From Caldisericia bacterium (lineage in GTDB: Bacteria; Caldisericota; Caldisericia; B22-G15): 44,294 nt of DNA. The number at the start of each line of letters is the position of its first letter. Positions within the stretch are counted from its first letter, which is position 1. The position numbers and the translations under genes were made by a program. Of this stretch, positions 15,552-24,750 are shown in pieces. The stretch is taken from contig JAOAHY010000008.1 in NCBI GenBank assembly GCA_026414995.1, positions 1-44,294 on the forward strand, read 5' to 3'. The notes below the pieces were generated by a model, which saw only the letters and a list, made by a program, of their open reading frames with translations, did no database searches and was not told the origin of the DNA.

Positions 15552-16928
15552 AAAATAAATAAAAAGAGTTAAATCTGAATAAATGCCAAAGATAATTTTT
15601 GATGAACTATTTTCATCAAGATATTTTTTAATTTTTCCTTTTGGATCATATAAACTTAATAGATCACTTCCAACTTGAGAATAGACAAAAATTGTTGGTT
15701 TTTCTTCTTTTTCTAAAAAATTTAATGCAAATTCTATTTTTTTTGATGTATCAAACATGAAATTATTTAATGGAAGATCTAAAATATACTTAAATTCTCC
15801 AGTGATATTAAATGTATATCTATACATTTCATATTTGTTTAAAAAAATAACTTTTTTTCCATCTAATAAATTTTTTATTTGAGGTATTTCTGGATGACCT
15901 TTGATTAAACTAAAAGGAACAAATATATAAAACAAAATTATTAAAAAAATTAAAACTTTTTCTTTATATTTTTTAAAGAAAAAAGCCCCCTCTATTAACA
16001 AATAATAAGATGGAATGATAATAAATGATATGTAATGAAAATAAAGAGAACCAAAAATTTTTGTTATAGAAAAAAACATTATAAAATATGTAAAAAAGTA
16101 AAAAATCAGAAAAATTTTAAATTCATTTTTAAATTTTATTAATCCTAAGATTATTATAAAAACAAGAATAAAAATTATAAAAATAAACACTTCTTTTGAA
16201 TTTAAGAATAGATAAGAGAAAAAATCAGATAAAAAAGATTCAAAGGTTATATTGCCCCATCCTCTCGAAAGCTCAAATCTTCTTTTTAGTTGAATAAAAA
16301 ATATGTATGAAAATGGTAAATATATTATTCCACAAATTATAGAAGTAATAAAAGAAGACCACCTTTTCTTTATTAGAAAATATAAACTTTCAATAAAAAA
16401 GAGTGGAATAGTTAGGTGATGAGTAAGCATCATTAAAATATTTGATATAACAAAATGAATTTTATAAACTCTCTCTCCTTTTAAAAGATTAAAAAAGAAT
16501 AAAATTGAGAGTGAAGAGAGAAACAATGCAAGTGAATACATTCTTACAAGAGTTGATATGTAAAGAAAAAATGGAGATACAGTAATTAAAATACCAAGAT
16601 ATTTTGATTCATCCTCTCCTATAAATTCATTTAATTTAAATAGAATTATATAAATTGTTAATATACCAAAAACTAAAGATATTATTCTTAATAAGATTTC
16701 ATTATGAGGAAATATATAAAGAAATAAAGATAATAAAATGTGATATAGAGGAGGGTGAAAATCATTTAGAGAATTTAGAATTGCTGATATTAATCCTAAT
16801 GAAGATACTTTTGCAGACCATGCTTCATCTCCATAAATAAATTTAGGAATAAAAATTAAAAAGTTTGTTATTAAAAAAGCAACAATTAATAAGAAAAATA
16901 CCCTCTTTTTATCCAAAATTAATTTCAT
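15534..16928 (-). CDS. GT-C membrane glycosyltransferase (GT39/ArnT-like)
   Basis: Polyprenyl-phosphate-sugar dependent glycosyltransferase of 464 residues with about 11 membrane helices. The first periplasmic loop contains IYGDEAWSAKVSSLG, the acidic DE motif of the PMT/GT39 group, and FHPPLYHILLSLFLY, also typical. The C-terminal soluble part is about 110 residues. It would transfer a sugar from a lipid carrier to protein or glycan at the outer face of the membrane. The ATG at 16928 is chosen over an upstream TTG because a TATAAT (complement of 16935-16940) lies only 6 nt before it and would otherwise fall inside the coding region. It stands alone on this strand, divergent from osmC. Confidence 0.83.
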   Translation of the reverse strand: MKLILDKKRVFFLLIVAFLITNFLIFIPKFIYGDEAWSAKVSSLGLISAILNSLNDFHPPLYHILLSLFLYIFPHNEILLRIISLVFGILTIYIILFKLNEFIGEDESKYLGILITVSPFFLYISTLVRMYSLALFLSSLSILFFFNLLKGERVYKIHFVISNILMMLTHHLTIPLFFIESLYFLIKKRWSSFITSIICGIIYLPFSYIFFIQLKRRFELSRGWGNITFESFLSDFFSYLFLNSKEVFIFIIFILVFIIILGLIKFKNEFKIFLIFYFFTYFIMFFSITKIFGSLYFHYISFIIIPSYYLLIEGAFFFKKYKEKVLIFLIILFYIFVPFSLIKGHPEIPQIKNLLDGKKVIFLNKYEMYRYTFNITGEFKYILDLPLNNFMFDTSKKIEFALNFLEKEEKPTIFVYSQVGSDLLSLYDPKGKIKKYLDENSSSKIIFGIYSDLTLFIYFLEPVK

Positions 16929-16963
16929 ATTTAAATTATATAATAACAATTTTAATTAGATTA

Positions 16964-16992
16964 TTGAAAAAATTTTTCAATTATGTTATAAT
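16964..16992 (+). promoter_or_regulatory. osmC promoter with palindromic -35 region
   Basis: TTGAAA (16964-16969) and TATAAT (16987-16992) are spaced by exactly 17 bp. The -35 is the left arm of a perfect 17-bp palindrome, TTGAAAAA-A-TTTTTCAA (16964-16980), which covers the -35 and part of the spacer. A repressor bound there would block polymerase, as OhrR- or PerR-like regulators do at peroxidase promoters. The sequence does not match the usual OhrR or PerR box, and no regulator gene is adjacent. Confidence 0.65.
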
Positions 16993-17010
16993 TTTTTAAA
17001 GGAGGTTAAC

Positions 17011-17445
17011 ATGAAAGATATAACATTTGAAGCAAGCGTTGAATTAAAAGAAGGTTTAACATTTGAAGCTAAAACAAGAAACTTTTCGTTTATAATAGAT
17101 GAACCAGAAAATCTTGGAGGTAAAAATTTAGGACCAAATCCAGTAGAATATCTCTTATTTGCACTTGGTGGTTGTCTCGGAATTGTAATTCAAGTTGTTG
17201 CAAAAGAGATGAACTTGAAGATTGATAAAATAAAAATAAATTTAAGAGGAGAACTTAATCCTTTAAGATTTATGGGTAAAGACTTTTCAGAAAGAGCAGG
17301 TTATAAAAAGATAACTGTTGAAGTTGATATAAAATCAGAAGAATCAAAAGAAAAACTTCATGAACTAATTAAAAAAGTAGAAGAGAGATGTCCTATCTCA
17401 GATAATATAAGAAATGTAACACCTGTTGAGATTGTTTTAAAATAA
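17011..17445 (+). CDS. OsmC/Ohr-family thiol peroxidase
   Basis: OsmC-fold protein of 144 residues. Two conserved Cys are present: the peroxidatic one in LFALGGCLGIVIQVVAKE (about residue 55) and the resolving one in VEERCPISDNIRNVTPVEI (about 130). A conserved Glu is expected from NPVEYLLFAL. Relatives reduce organic hydroperoxides using dithiols. The subgroup is more like YhfA/OsmC than Ohr, but this is not certain. Shine-Dalgarno AGGAGGT and a TTGAAA-N17-TATAAT promoter precede it. It is a single-gene unit, with its stop 2 nt from the convergent cupin gene. Confidence 0.88.
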   Translation: MKDITFEASVELKEGLTFEAKTRNFSFIIDEPENLGGKNLGPNPVEYLLFALGGCLGIVIQVVAKEMNLKIDKIKINLRGELNPLRFMGKDFSERAGYKKITVEVDIKSEESKEKLHELIKKVEERCPISDNIRNVTPVEIVLK

Positions 17446-17447
17446 AA

Positions 17448-17783
17448 CTATTTTATATTCGGAATAATACAGAGAAACTCTAAATCACCTTCTCCTTCGT
17501 TTATAATTTGATGCTCTTTGTTAGGAGGTATATAAACAAAAAAGTTATTTGAAATATAATAATCTTCTCCATCAATATAAACTTTTCCATCTCCTTTTAA
17601 AATAAATATTTCATGTTCATAATTGTGGGAGTGTCTTGGAGAATTTCCACCTTTTTCAATTCTAAAGAATCTCAAGTGAAAGTTTGGCCCTTTAATAAGC
17701 CATCTAATGAAAGCATCTTTTGCTCCATGCATCTCAACAATTTCTTCTGGAACCTCAATGTAATTTTTAACAATTTTTTCCAT
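17448..17783 (-). CDS. Cupin-domain protein
   Basis: Single-domain cupin of 111 residues. Cupin motif 1 is about PRHSHNYEHEIFILKGDG (two His and a Glu as metal ligands) and motif 2 about FVYIPPNKEHQIINEGE (third His ligand). The N-terminal EVPEEIVEMHGAKDAFIRWLI is seen in a group of small cupins common in thermophiles and anaerobes with no fixed function. Shine-Dalgarno AAGGAGG lies before the ATG. It is the last gene of the rpsB-to-proS operon. Confidence 0.82.
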   Translation of the reverse strand: MEKIVKNYIEVPEEIVEMHGAKDAFIRWLIKGPNFHLRFFRIEKGGNSPRHSHNYEHEIFILKGDGKVYIDGEDYYISNNFFVYIPPNKEHQIINEGEGDLEFLCIIPNIK

Positions 17784-17786
17784 AAA

Positions 17787-18449
17787 TTAATCCTCCTTTG
17801 TTTCTAAAAATTTATCTTTTGCTATTTTTAATATAGTTTTTGCAATATCTTTATACATTTGAAAACGAAAGCGCCTTCCTTCTTTAACTCCTATTTTTTC
17901 CTCTTTCATAAGTTGTGTAACACCTTCAAGCATAACATATTTAACTTTTATTTTATTTCTCCAAAAATAATCTGATAAAAGAATTTCAAAACCATATCTT
18001 ACCTCTGGGTCATATTTAAAATTCTCCCAGATTTCTCTTGTCATTGCTCTTTGACCAGATAAAAATGGAGTTAGTTTATGTGAAATATCTGTTGCAAAGC
18101 GCCCCTTTTCAAAGATTCCACATGTTGTAAGATACTCTCCTTCAATTATTGGTCTTAAAAGTTCCGTAATATGATGTGATTTTAAACCAATTAAATCTGC
18201 ATCAAGAAAGAGTATTATATTTCCAGAACTATTTTTAACACCCTCATAAAGAGCATAACCTTTTCCTTTATTTTCTTTAAGATCTATAGTTTTTACTCCA
18301 AGTTTTTTTGCAATAATTCCAGTTTTATCTATTGAGCCATCATTAACTACAATAATTTCATCAACAAATGGGTTTTCAATTCCAACCTTTATTACATCTC
18401 CTATTGTTTTTTCTTCATTATATGCTGGAATTATCAAACTAATAATCAT
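17787..18449 (-). CDS. Family 2 glycosyltransferase (DPM1/GpgS-like)
   Basis: GT-A fold glycosyltransferase of 220 residues. The N-terminal SLIIPAYNEEKTIGDVIKVG binds the nucleotide; VNDGSIDKTG and KENKGKGYALYEG follow; the metal-binding DxD is FLDADLIGL at about 81-89. The C-terminal half contains TPFLSGQRAMTREIW, seen in a subgroup related to dolichol-phosphate-mannose synthases and glucosyl-3-phosphoglycerate synthases. There are no membrane helices, so the product is a soluble or peripheral enzyme. Donor and acceptor are not readable. It overlaps the end of proS by 11 nt and is 3 nt from the cupin gene. Confidence 0.85.
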   Translation of the reverse strand: MIISLIIPAYNEEKTIGDVIKVGIENPFVDEIIVVNDGSIDKTGIIAKKLGVKTIDLKENKGKGYALYEGVKNSSGNIILFLDADLIGLKSHHITELLRPIIEGEYLTTCGIFEKGRFATDISHKLTPFLSGQRAMTREIWENFKYDPEVRYGFEILLSDYFWRNKIKVKYVMLEGVTQLMKEEKIGVKEGRRFRFQMYKDIAKTILKIAKDKFLETKED

Positions 18450-20136
18450 AAATTTCTTTCCTTAAAAATTCTTTAATATCTTCTTTTTTGAATTTAAAAA
18501 TTTTATCATCAACTCTTTTTTTTACTTCAACTAAACCTTCATTTTCAAAGGTTTTACCAAAAATGATCTTATAAGGAATTCCAATTAAATCTGCATCTTT
18601 AAACTTCTCTCCAGGAGAAATGTCTCTATCTTCAAAAAGAACTTCAAAACCTTCATTTAAAAGTTCAAAGTAAAAATTTTCTGCTTCTTTTGCTGTTTCT
18701 ATATTTTGTGAAACTGGAATAACAATTATGTGGTATGGAGCTATAACATTTGTCCAAACAATTCCCTTTTTATCTGAGTATTGTTCAATTGTTGCTGCGA
18801 TAATTCTTCCGAGACCAATACCATAACATCCCATTATAAAAGGTTTAAGCTCTCCATTTTCATCTTGAAAATATGCTTTCATAGATTCAGAATATTTTGT
18901 CCCAAGTTGAAATGTATGTCCAAGTTCTATTCCAATTTTTTTAATTAGTTTTTCACCACACTTTGGACATGGATCACCATCTCTCACTTTTCTTAAATCA
19001 ATAAACTCTTTAACATCAAAATCTCTAGGATATGAAACATGTATATAGTGGTGATCTTTTTTGTTTCCTCCACACGCACCATTTTTTACATACTTTACTC
19101 TTGTGTCAGCAATAATCTCCCCAACATATCCAATTGGACCTGAAAAACCAAGTGGTGATTTTGTATATCTTTCAATCTCATTCTCATCTGCTAATCTTAT
19201 AGATTTAGCATTATAGAAATTTTTTAATTTAACTTCATTTATTTCATCATCCCCTCTTATTAAAACAAGAATTGGCTTTTCATCAATTATATATAAAATT
19301 GCTTTTATTAATCTATCTTCACTTAAGTTTAAAAATTTACTAACTTCTTCAACCTTTTTCATATTTGGTGTATAAACTAATTCTAGTGGTTCTTCATTTA
19401 AGACCACCTCTTTTATATCGCCACTTTTTGCTGCTTCAATGTTTGCTGCATATCCACATGTTGAACATACAACAAATTCACATTCTCCAATAGATGATTC
19501 TGCCACAAATTCATGAGAAATTTTTCCTCCAATTGCTCCAGAATCAGCTTCTACTGTATAATATTTTAATTTGAATCTATCAAATATTTTTTTGTATGCT
19601 TCAAATACTTTTTTGTATGTTTCAGAAAGATTATCCCATGAAGAATCAAAAGAATAAAGATCTTTCATTAAAAATTCTCTACTTCTCATTATCCCAAACC
19701 TTGGTCTTATCTCATCTCTAAACTTTGTTTGAATTTGATATAAAAGCTGTGGAAGATTTTTATAAGATCTAACACTATTCCTAACTAACATTGTAATTAT
19801 TTCTTCATGTGTTGGTCCAAGACAAAAATCTCTCCCTCTTCTATCTTTTAATCTAAAAAGTTCATCTCCATAAATATCCCATCTTCCGGTTTCATCCCAT
19901 GGTTCACGAGGAAGAAGAGCAGGTAAAATAACTTCTTGTGCTCCAATTTTATTCATCTCTTCTCTAATTATGTTTTCAACTTTTTTTAATACTTTAAAAC
20001 CAATTGGCAAAAAAGCATAAATTCCAGAACTAATTTGTCTTATAAGACCACCTTTTATCATTAATTTATGACTTATAGTTTCAGCATCTTTTGGGTCTTC
20101 TCTTTGAATAGGAACAAACAATTTACTTAAATACAT
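18439..20136 (-). CDS. proS: Prolyl-tRNA synthetase (bacterial type with editing domain)
   Basis: Class II aminoacyl-tRNA synthetase charging tRNA-Pro, 565 residues from ATG 20136. That start is preferred over GTG 20142 because AAGGAG lies 5 nt upstream of it. Motif 1 region GLIRQISSGIYAFLPIGF and motif 2 region TKFRDEIRPRFGIMRSREF are clear; motif 3 is MGCYGIGLGRIIAATIEQ. The INS editing domain between motifs 2 and 3 (about 225-385) carries CSTCGYAANIEAA and CPKCGEKL, a four-Cys arrangement also seen in other thermophile enzymes. The anticodon-binding domain follows (IVIPVSQNIETAKEA). It overlaps gene 20 nt-scale neighbours on both sides in the operon, touching ispG upstream and the GT2 gene downstream. 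Confidence 0.97.
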   Translation of the reverse strand: MYLSKLFVPIQREDPKDAETISHKLMIKGGLIRQISSGIYAFLPIGFKVLKKVENIIREEMNKIGAQEVILPALLPREPWDETGRWDIYGDELFRLKDRRGRDFCLGPTHEEIITMLVRNSVRSYKNLPQLLYQIQTKFRDEIRPRFGIMRSREFLMKDLYSFDSSWDNLSETYKKVFEAYKKIFDRFKLKYYTVEADSGAIGGKISHEFVAESSIGECEFVVCSTCGYAANIEAAKSGDIKEVVLNEEPLELVYTPNMKKVEEVSKFLNLSEDRLIKAILYIIDEKPILVLIRGDDEINEVKLKNFYNAKSIRLADENEIERYTKSPLGFSGPIGYVGEIIADTRVKYVKNGACGGNKKDHHYIHVSYPRDFDVKEFIDLRKVRDGDPCPKCGEKLIKKIGIELGHTFQLGTKYSESMKAYFQDENGELKPFIMGCYGIGLGRIIAATIEQYSDKKGIVWTNVIAPYHIIVIPVSQNIETAKEAENFYFELLNEGFEVLFEDRDISPGEKFKDADLIGIPYKIIFGKTFENEGLVEVKKRVDDKIFKFKKEDIKEFLRKEIYDY

Positions 20137-20138
20137 AT

Positions 20139-21179
20139 TCACTCCTTTTTAAGTAATTCTTTTTTCAAAAAAGGTATAATCTCTGATTCCTCAATTGATG
20201 TAATCATTTTACCATTTTTAAAAAATAATATTTTACCCCTTGTCATTGCAATTCCTATATCTGCATTTTGAGATTCGCCAATTGCATTAACTTCACATCC
20301 CATTACTGCAAGTTTTATTGGAATTTTGAGATTTGAAAAATTTTCTTTTACTTCTTTTAAAATTTTTTCAAAATTCTTGTTACATCTTGAACACTTAGGA
20401 CAAGATATTATTTCAATTCTATCTCTCTTTCTTAACGATAATGATTCTAAAATTTTTCTTCCAATCATTACTTCATAATAGGAGTAATTTGAAAGTGAAA
20501 CTCTTATTGTATCTCCTATACCCTTTAAAAGTAAATTTGATATTCCTATAGTTGATTTTATTATTCCATCTTCATCGCTTCCTGTTGCTGTAACACCAAT
20601 ATGAATAGGATAATTAAATTTTTCATATAGAATTTCGTTTATTTTAATTGTTTCAACTGGATCATCACTCTTTGCTGAGATCACTATATCAAAAAAATTT
20701 AGTTCCTCCAAAATTTTTACTTCTCTCTCAATTGATTCAATCATAATAGATATTCTATCACCCTCTTTTTTTTCGTAAACTAGAGATCCAACATTTGCAC
20801 CAACTCTAATAGGAATTCCTTTTCTTTTTGCTTCAAAAACAATTTTTTTAATTTTTTCACTATCTTTTATATTTGATGGGTTTAATCTAATTTTTTTAAC
20901 TCCAGCCTCCATAGCAAGAATAGCAAGTTCATAATTGAAATGTATATCAGCGATAATTGGAACTTTTGAATATTTAACAATTCTCTCAACATCTTCTATA
21001 CTTTTTTTATCTGGAACAGCAACTCTAATAAGATCAGCCCCCTCATCTATCATAAAATCAATCTCTTTTTTAATGTTTTTAAAATTTTTTAAGTCCCCCT
21101 TAATCATACCTTGAAGTAAAATTTCTCCGTCTCCTATTTTTTTATCTCCAATATAAAAAACTCTTTTTATTTTATCCAT
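20139..21179 (-). CDS. ispG: 4-hydroxy-3-methylbut-2-en-1-yl diphosphate synthase
   Basis: IspG/GcpE, the Fe-S enzyme of step 6 of the MEP isoprenoid pathway, 346 residues, the short bacterial form. A TIM barrel (about 1-245) contains DEGADLIRVAVPDKKSIED, PIIADIHFNYELAI and IRVGANVGSL. The C-terminal Fe-S domain has the cluster motif SCPKCSRC followed by MGCEVNAIGESQNADIG. It overlaps the end of rseP by 13 nt and touches proS. Together with dxr and uppS in the same operon it supports isoprenoid and undecaprenyl-phosphate supply. Confidence 0.97.
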   Translation of the reverse strand: MDKIKRVFYIGDKKIGDGEILLQGMIKGDLKNFKNIKKEIDFMIDEGADLIRVAVPDKKSIEDVERIVKYSKVPIIADIHFNYELAILAMEAGVKKIRLNPSNIKDSEKIKKIVFEAKRKGIPIRVGANVGSLVYEKKEGDRISIMIESIEREVKILEELNFFDIVISAKSDDPVETIKINEILYEKFNYPIHIGVTATGSDEDGIIKSTIGISNLLLKGIGDTIRVSLSNYSYYEVMIGRKILESLSLRKRDRIEIISCPKCSRCNKNFEKILKEVKENFSNLKIPIKLAVMGCEVNAIGESQNADIGIAMTRGKILFFKNGKMITSIEESEIIPFLKKELLKKE

Positions 21180-22174
21180 CTTAAAATATCAAAGAATGTT
21201 ACAAGAAAGAGAAGTCCAAGCAAAAATATAAAGCCAATTAAATGAACTAAATTTTCTTTTTCTGGTGGTACTCTTTTTTTTGTTATCCATTCATAAATGA
21301 GAAATGGAACTCTTCCTCCATCTAGAGCTGGTATGGGAAGAAGATTTGTTAGTGCAAGTAAAATATTTAAGATTGCTGAAAACCAAATTATTCCAAAAAT
21401 TCCAGCTGATTTTCCAATGTTTGAAGCAACTTGAACTATACCAACAGGTCCAACTACCCCTCCAGTTGCCTTACCTGTGATAAGTAATCTAATTGAAGAT
21501 AAAAATAGAAGCATAACTCTTAAAACTTCTTTAAATGAAAAATATATTGCTTCAAGAAAGTTTAGTTTTTCAAAACCACTTATAATTCCAATTACCCATC
21601 TATCTCCTTCTTTAATAGGTTTCACTATAAAATTTAATTTTTCTTCTCCTCTTTTTACAACAATCTTTATCTCATTTCCATTACTATTCTGAATTTCATT
21701 TCTTACATCATCCCATGTTTTTATCTCTTTATCATTAATAAATAAAATTTTATCCCCTTTCTTTAACCCAACTTGATAAGCAGGTGAAGCTTCTTGAACA
21801 GAGTATATTGTTGTTGAAAGATTATTAAAATCTCCAAAAGTTGAAAATAAAATTATAAAGATAATCAATGCAAGTAAAATGTTTGCAACAGGACCACCAA
21901 CAATTGTTAAAAATCTACTTTTAAGTGGTTTTTTGTAATATCCATCTGGAGTATCTAACTTATCATCCATTCCTTTTACCTTTACATATGCAAGAAAAGG
22001 AATAATCCTTAAAGAAAATAGTGTCTCATTTTTTGTATAAGAAAAGATTTTTGGTCCAAAACCAATACTAAACTCTTCAACTTGCATTCCACCTTTTTTG
22101 GCTGCTAAATAATGACCAAATTCATGTGCAATTGCTGCAATTGACAAAGCAATTATTGCGTAAATTATATACAA
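21167..22174 (-). CDS. rseP: Site-2 membrane zinc protease RseP
   Basis: Intramembrane metalloprotease of 335 residues. HEFGHYLAAKKGG at about 17-29 supplies the two His and the catalytic Glu; a PDZ domain spans about 115-195 (PAYQVGLKKGDKILFINDKE); LLPIPALDGGRVPFLIYE provides the third zinc ligand Asp. Four membrane helices are visible. It cleaves membrane-bound anti-sigma factors or signal-peptide remnants in other bacteria; no anti-sigma factor is encoded nearby. The start is TTG at 22174, supported by AGAGGTGA upstream, and it overlaps dxr by 10 nt. Confidence 0.96.
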   Translation of the reverse strand: MYIIYAIIALSIAAIAHEFGHYLAAKKGGMQVEEFSIGFGPKIFSYTKNETLFSLRIIPFLAYVKVKGMDDKLDTPDGYYKKPLKSRFLTIVGGPVANILLALIIFIILFSTFGDFNNLSTTIYSVQEASPAYQVGLKKGDKILFINDKEIKTWDDVRNEIQNSNGNEIKIVVKRGEEKLNFIVKPIKEGDRWVIGIISGFEKLNFLEAIYFSFKEVLRVMLLFLSSIRLLITGKATGGVVGPVGIVQVASNIGKSAGIFGIIWFSAILNILLALTNLLPIPALDGGRVPFLIYEWITKKRVPPEKENLVHLIGFIFLLGLLFLVTFFDILRWIK

Positions 22175-23307
22175 CTCATCACCTCTTTCATAACAATTTC
22201 TTTTGTTTCTTTTTTTAAATCTTCTAAAATAGATAAAGAAAATTCTCTTCTTTCAATTTTATCATAAACCTTTTTAAGAATTTTTCCTATTGATAAAAAT
22301 GAAATTTTTCCTTGAAGAAATAAATCTGTTAAAATGTCATTAGTGTATATAATTGAAAAAGGCTTTGATCCATTCTCTTTTCCTGCTTCAACTATTACTT
22401 CAAAAGAAGGGAATCTCTCTTTTTTAAATTCATAAAATGTTAAATTCTTTTTAAAATCAAATTTTTTATAAAAATTTCTTTCTCTTTCTGGAAATAAAAG
22501 AGCTCTTTGAATTGGATACCTCATATCTGGTTCATATAAAAGAGCAAAAACTTCACCATCAACAAACTCAACCATTGAATGAATTATACTTTCTCTATGA
22601 ATTACAACCTCAATCTTCTCATAGGGAACTTCAAATATTAAATTTGCTTCAACAACTTCCATTCCTTTGTTGAAAAGAGTTGCAGAATCAATTGTAATTT
22701 TTTTACCCATACTCCAAGTTGGGTGTTTAAGTGCATCTTCTGGTTTTATATCTTTTATTTCATCTTCACTCAAATCAAAAAATGGTCCACCAGATGCAGT
22801 AATTATTATTTTTTCAATTTCATCCTCATATCTTCCTAAAGTCAATTCCCAAATTGCATTATGTTCAGAATCAATTGGAATAAATTTTAAATTTCTTTTT
22901 TTTATTTCGTTCATTATTAATTTTCCTGCTGCTACAAATGACTCTTTGTTTGCAATAAATATTTCTTTTGAATGTTTAATTGTCTCAAGTATCCAAAATA
23001 TATCATCAAGTCCTCTTGATGCAAAAAAGATTATATCAATTTCGCTATCTTTTAAAACATATGGAAAAATTTCTCTAAATAGACCTGAATTTTTGGATTT
23101 TAATATATTTTTTAATTCATTTGCTTTGTTTTCATTATTTATTAGAACATATTTAGGTTTAAATTCATTATAGATATTAATTAAAGAACTTAAGTTTTCA
23201 TTTGCAGAAATACCTTCAAGTTTAAATTTTTGTTTAAAATTTCTTATAATATCAATTGTGCTTTGACCAATTGATCCAGTTGCACCAACAATAAAAATTT
23301 TTTTCAT
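22165..23307 (-). CDS. dxr: 1-deoxy-D-xylulose 5-phosphate reductoisomerase
   Basis: Second, committing enzyme of the MEP pathway; converts DXP to MEP with NADPH. The 380-residue protein starts with the Rossmann motif FIVGATGSIGQSTIDII. ANKESFVAAG, PIDSEHNAIWELTLGR (metal/substrate-binding Glu), ITASGGPFFDLS (flexible loop), HPTWSMGKKITIDSATLFNKG and HRESIIHSMVEF are all diagnostic. It lies between cdsA (4-nt overlap) and rseP in the conserved cell-envelope operon. Confidence 0.97.
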   Translation of the reverse strand: MKKIFIVGATGSIGQSTIDIIRNFKQKFKLEGISANENLSSLINIYNEFKPKYVLINNENKANELKNILKSKNSGLFREIFPYVLKDSEIDIIFFASRGLDDIFWILETIKHSKEIFIANKESFVAAGKLIMNEIKKRNLKFIPIDSEHNAIWELTLGRYEDEIEKIIITASGGPFFDLSEDEIKDIKPEDALKHPTWSMGKKITIDSATLFNKGMEVVEANLIFEVPYEKIEVVIHRESIIHSMVEFVDGEVFALLYEPDMRYPIQRALLFPERERNFYKKFDFKKNLTFYEFKKERFPSFEVIVEAGKENGSKPFSIIYTNDILTDLFLQGKISFLSIGKILKKVYDKIERREFSLSILEDLKKETKEIVMKEVMSCI

Positions 23308-24059
23308 AATATAAAATATAAAATAGGAATTGTAAAAATAAAACTATCAACTCTATCAAATAATCCCCCATGACCTAATATTATTTTTCCAGAATCTTTA
23401 ACTTTAAAATATCTTTTTATTGTTGATTCAAATATATCTCCTAAAAAAGATAAAAAAACTATTAATAAAGGAAAGTAAGATAGTTCAATTATTGAAAAAT
23501 TTTTAAAAAGCATATTGATCAATAAGAAGAAGATATAAAGAGATACTATACTTCCTAATAAACCTTCAAAACTTTTTCCAGGAGATATATGAGGCACAAT
23601 TTTTCTTTTACCAAAACTTTTTCCTATAAAATATGCAAAAATATCAGAAATCCATATAGAAATTATGATAATAAATGTTTTTAAAATTCCCTTTTCTTCT
23701 CTTAAAAGGAATAGATATAAAAATGGAAAGGTTGAAATAATTAAAAAAGAAAAAGGAAACAAAACTGAATTTAAGAAATTGTTAACATCATCTTTTTTAA
23801 TTAAAAAAACAATAAAAGAAAATAGAAGAAAGATAAAAATAGATATGTTAGTGTTTAAAATGTAAGGAACCAAAAGTATTGGAAAATAAAAATATTTATA
23901 ATCTAAATTTGAGATTTTACTAATTTCATAAAAAATTATAAAACTTAAAAATAATAAAAAAATTTTTAAAGAAACCCCTCCAAAATATAAAAATAAAATA
24001 AATGGTAATCCAAAATAAATTGCACCAATAACTCTATTTTTTAATTCAGATTGAACCAA
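23304..24059 (-). CDS. cdsA: Phosphatidate cytidylyltransferase
   Basis: Makes CDP-diacylglycerol from phosphatidate and CTP in the membrane, the precursor of phospholipids. About eight hydrophobic helices; the C-terminal CdsA signature is present as STIKRYFKVKDSGKIILGHG followed by GLFDRVDS, and SPGKSFEGLLGS matches the upstream conserved loop. Two TTG starts are possible. TTG 24059 is preferred because an AGGAG lies 11 nt upstream and the product then begins close to the usual ELKNRVIGAI; TTG 24086 would add nine residues. It overlaps the end of uppS in either case. Confidence 0.93.
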   Translation of the reverse strand: MVQSELKNRVIGAIYFGLPFILFLYFGGVSLKIFLLFLSFIIFYEISKISNLDYKYFYFPILLVPYILNTNISIFIFLLFSFIVFLIKKDDVNNFLNSVLFPFSFLIISTFPFLYLFLLREEKGILKTFIIIISIWISDIFAYFIGKSFGKRKIVPHISPGKSFEGLLGSIVSLYIFFLLINMLFKNFSIIELSYFPLLIVFLSFLGDIFESTIKRYFKVKDSGKIILGHGGLFDRVDSFIFTIPILYFIL

Positions 24060-24741
24060 AGCGCCTTTTTCTCCTTGAATATTCAATTATTGCTTTTTCA
24101 AACTCATTTTCATCAAAATCTGGCCAAAGAGTTTCAGTGAAATATAGTTCTGTATAAGATAATTGATATAGATAATAATTTGATATTCTAAGTTCTCCTG
24201 AAGTTCTTATTAGTAAATCTGGGTCCTTAAAAGGATATGTTAAAAGAAATTTTGAAAATTCTTCTTCATTTACCTTTTTAATTCCGCTTTCAATTATTCT
24301 ATTAACTGCTTGAATAATATCAAACTTCCCACCATAATTTAATCCAACAAGAAGTGTCATTTTATCAAAATTTTTTGAATTCTCTTCAACTCTTTCAATC
24401 TCTTTTATCACAAAATCTGGTAGTTCATCTTTTCTTGATAGAAATTTAACTCTTATCCCCTTTTCAACTATTTCATCAAATTCTTTTTGAATAACTTCTT
24501 TGAAAAGATTCATTAAAAAATTAACCTCTTCTCTAGGTCTTTTCCAATTTTCTGTTGAAAAAGCAAAAAGAGATAAAACTTTTATCCCCTTTTTATAAGA
24601 ATAGGTTACTGCTCTTTTAACTGCATTAACCCCTTCTTTATGTCCATATATTCTTGGAAGCCCCCTTTTTTCAGCCCATCTTCCGTTGCCATCCATTATT
24701 ATGGCAACAGATTCTGGAATAATCAAAGACTCTTTTTCCAA
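24046..24741 (-). CDS. uppS: Undecaprenyl diphosphate synthase (cis-prenyltransferase)
   Basis: Condenses isopentenyl diphosphate units onto farnesyl diphosphate to form the C55 carrier of cell-wall synthesis. The 231-residue protein has AIIMDGNGRWAEKRGLPRIY (catalytic Asp and diphosphate-binding Arg), FAFSTENWKRPREEV and the closing DLLIRTSGELRISNYYLYQL with LWPDF. The start is TTG 24741 with AAGGAAGAG upstream. It lies between frr and cdsA. Confidence 0.97.
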   Translation of the reverse strand: MEKESLIIPESVAIIMDGNGRWAEKRGLPRIYGHKEGVNAVKRAVTYSYKKGIKVLSLFAFSTENWKRPREEVNFLMNLFKEVIQKEFDEIVEKGIRVKFLSRKDELPDFVIKEIERVEENSKNFDKMTLLVGLNYGGKFDIIQAVNRIIESGIKKVNEEEFSKFLLTYPFKDPDLLIRTSGELRISNYYLYQLSYTELYFTETLWPDFDENEFEKAIIEYSRRKRRFGSI

Positions 24742-24750
24742 AACTCTTCC

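Noticed and set aside
22667-23173. 168-codon plus-strand frame opposite dxr
   Set aside because: Ser/Ile/Phe-rich shadow of a clearly coding minus-strand dxr, without a ribosome-binding site.
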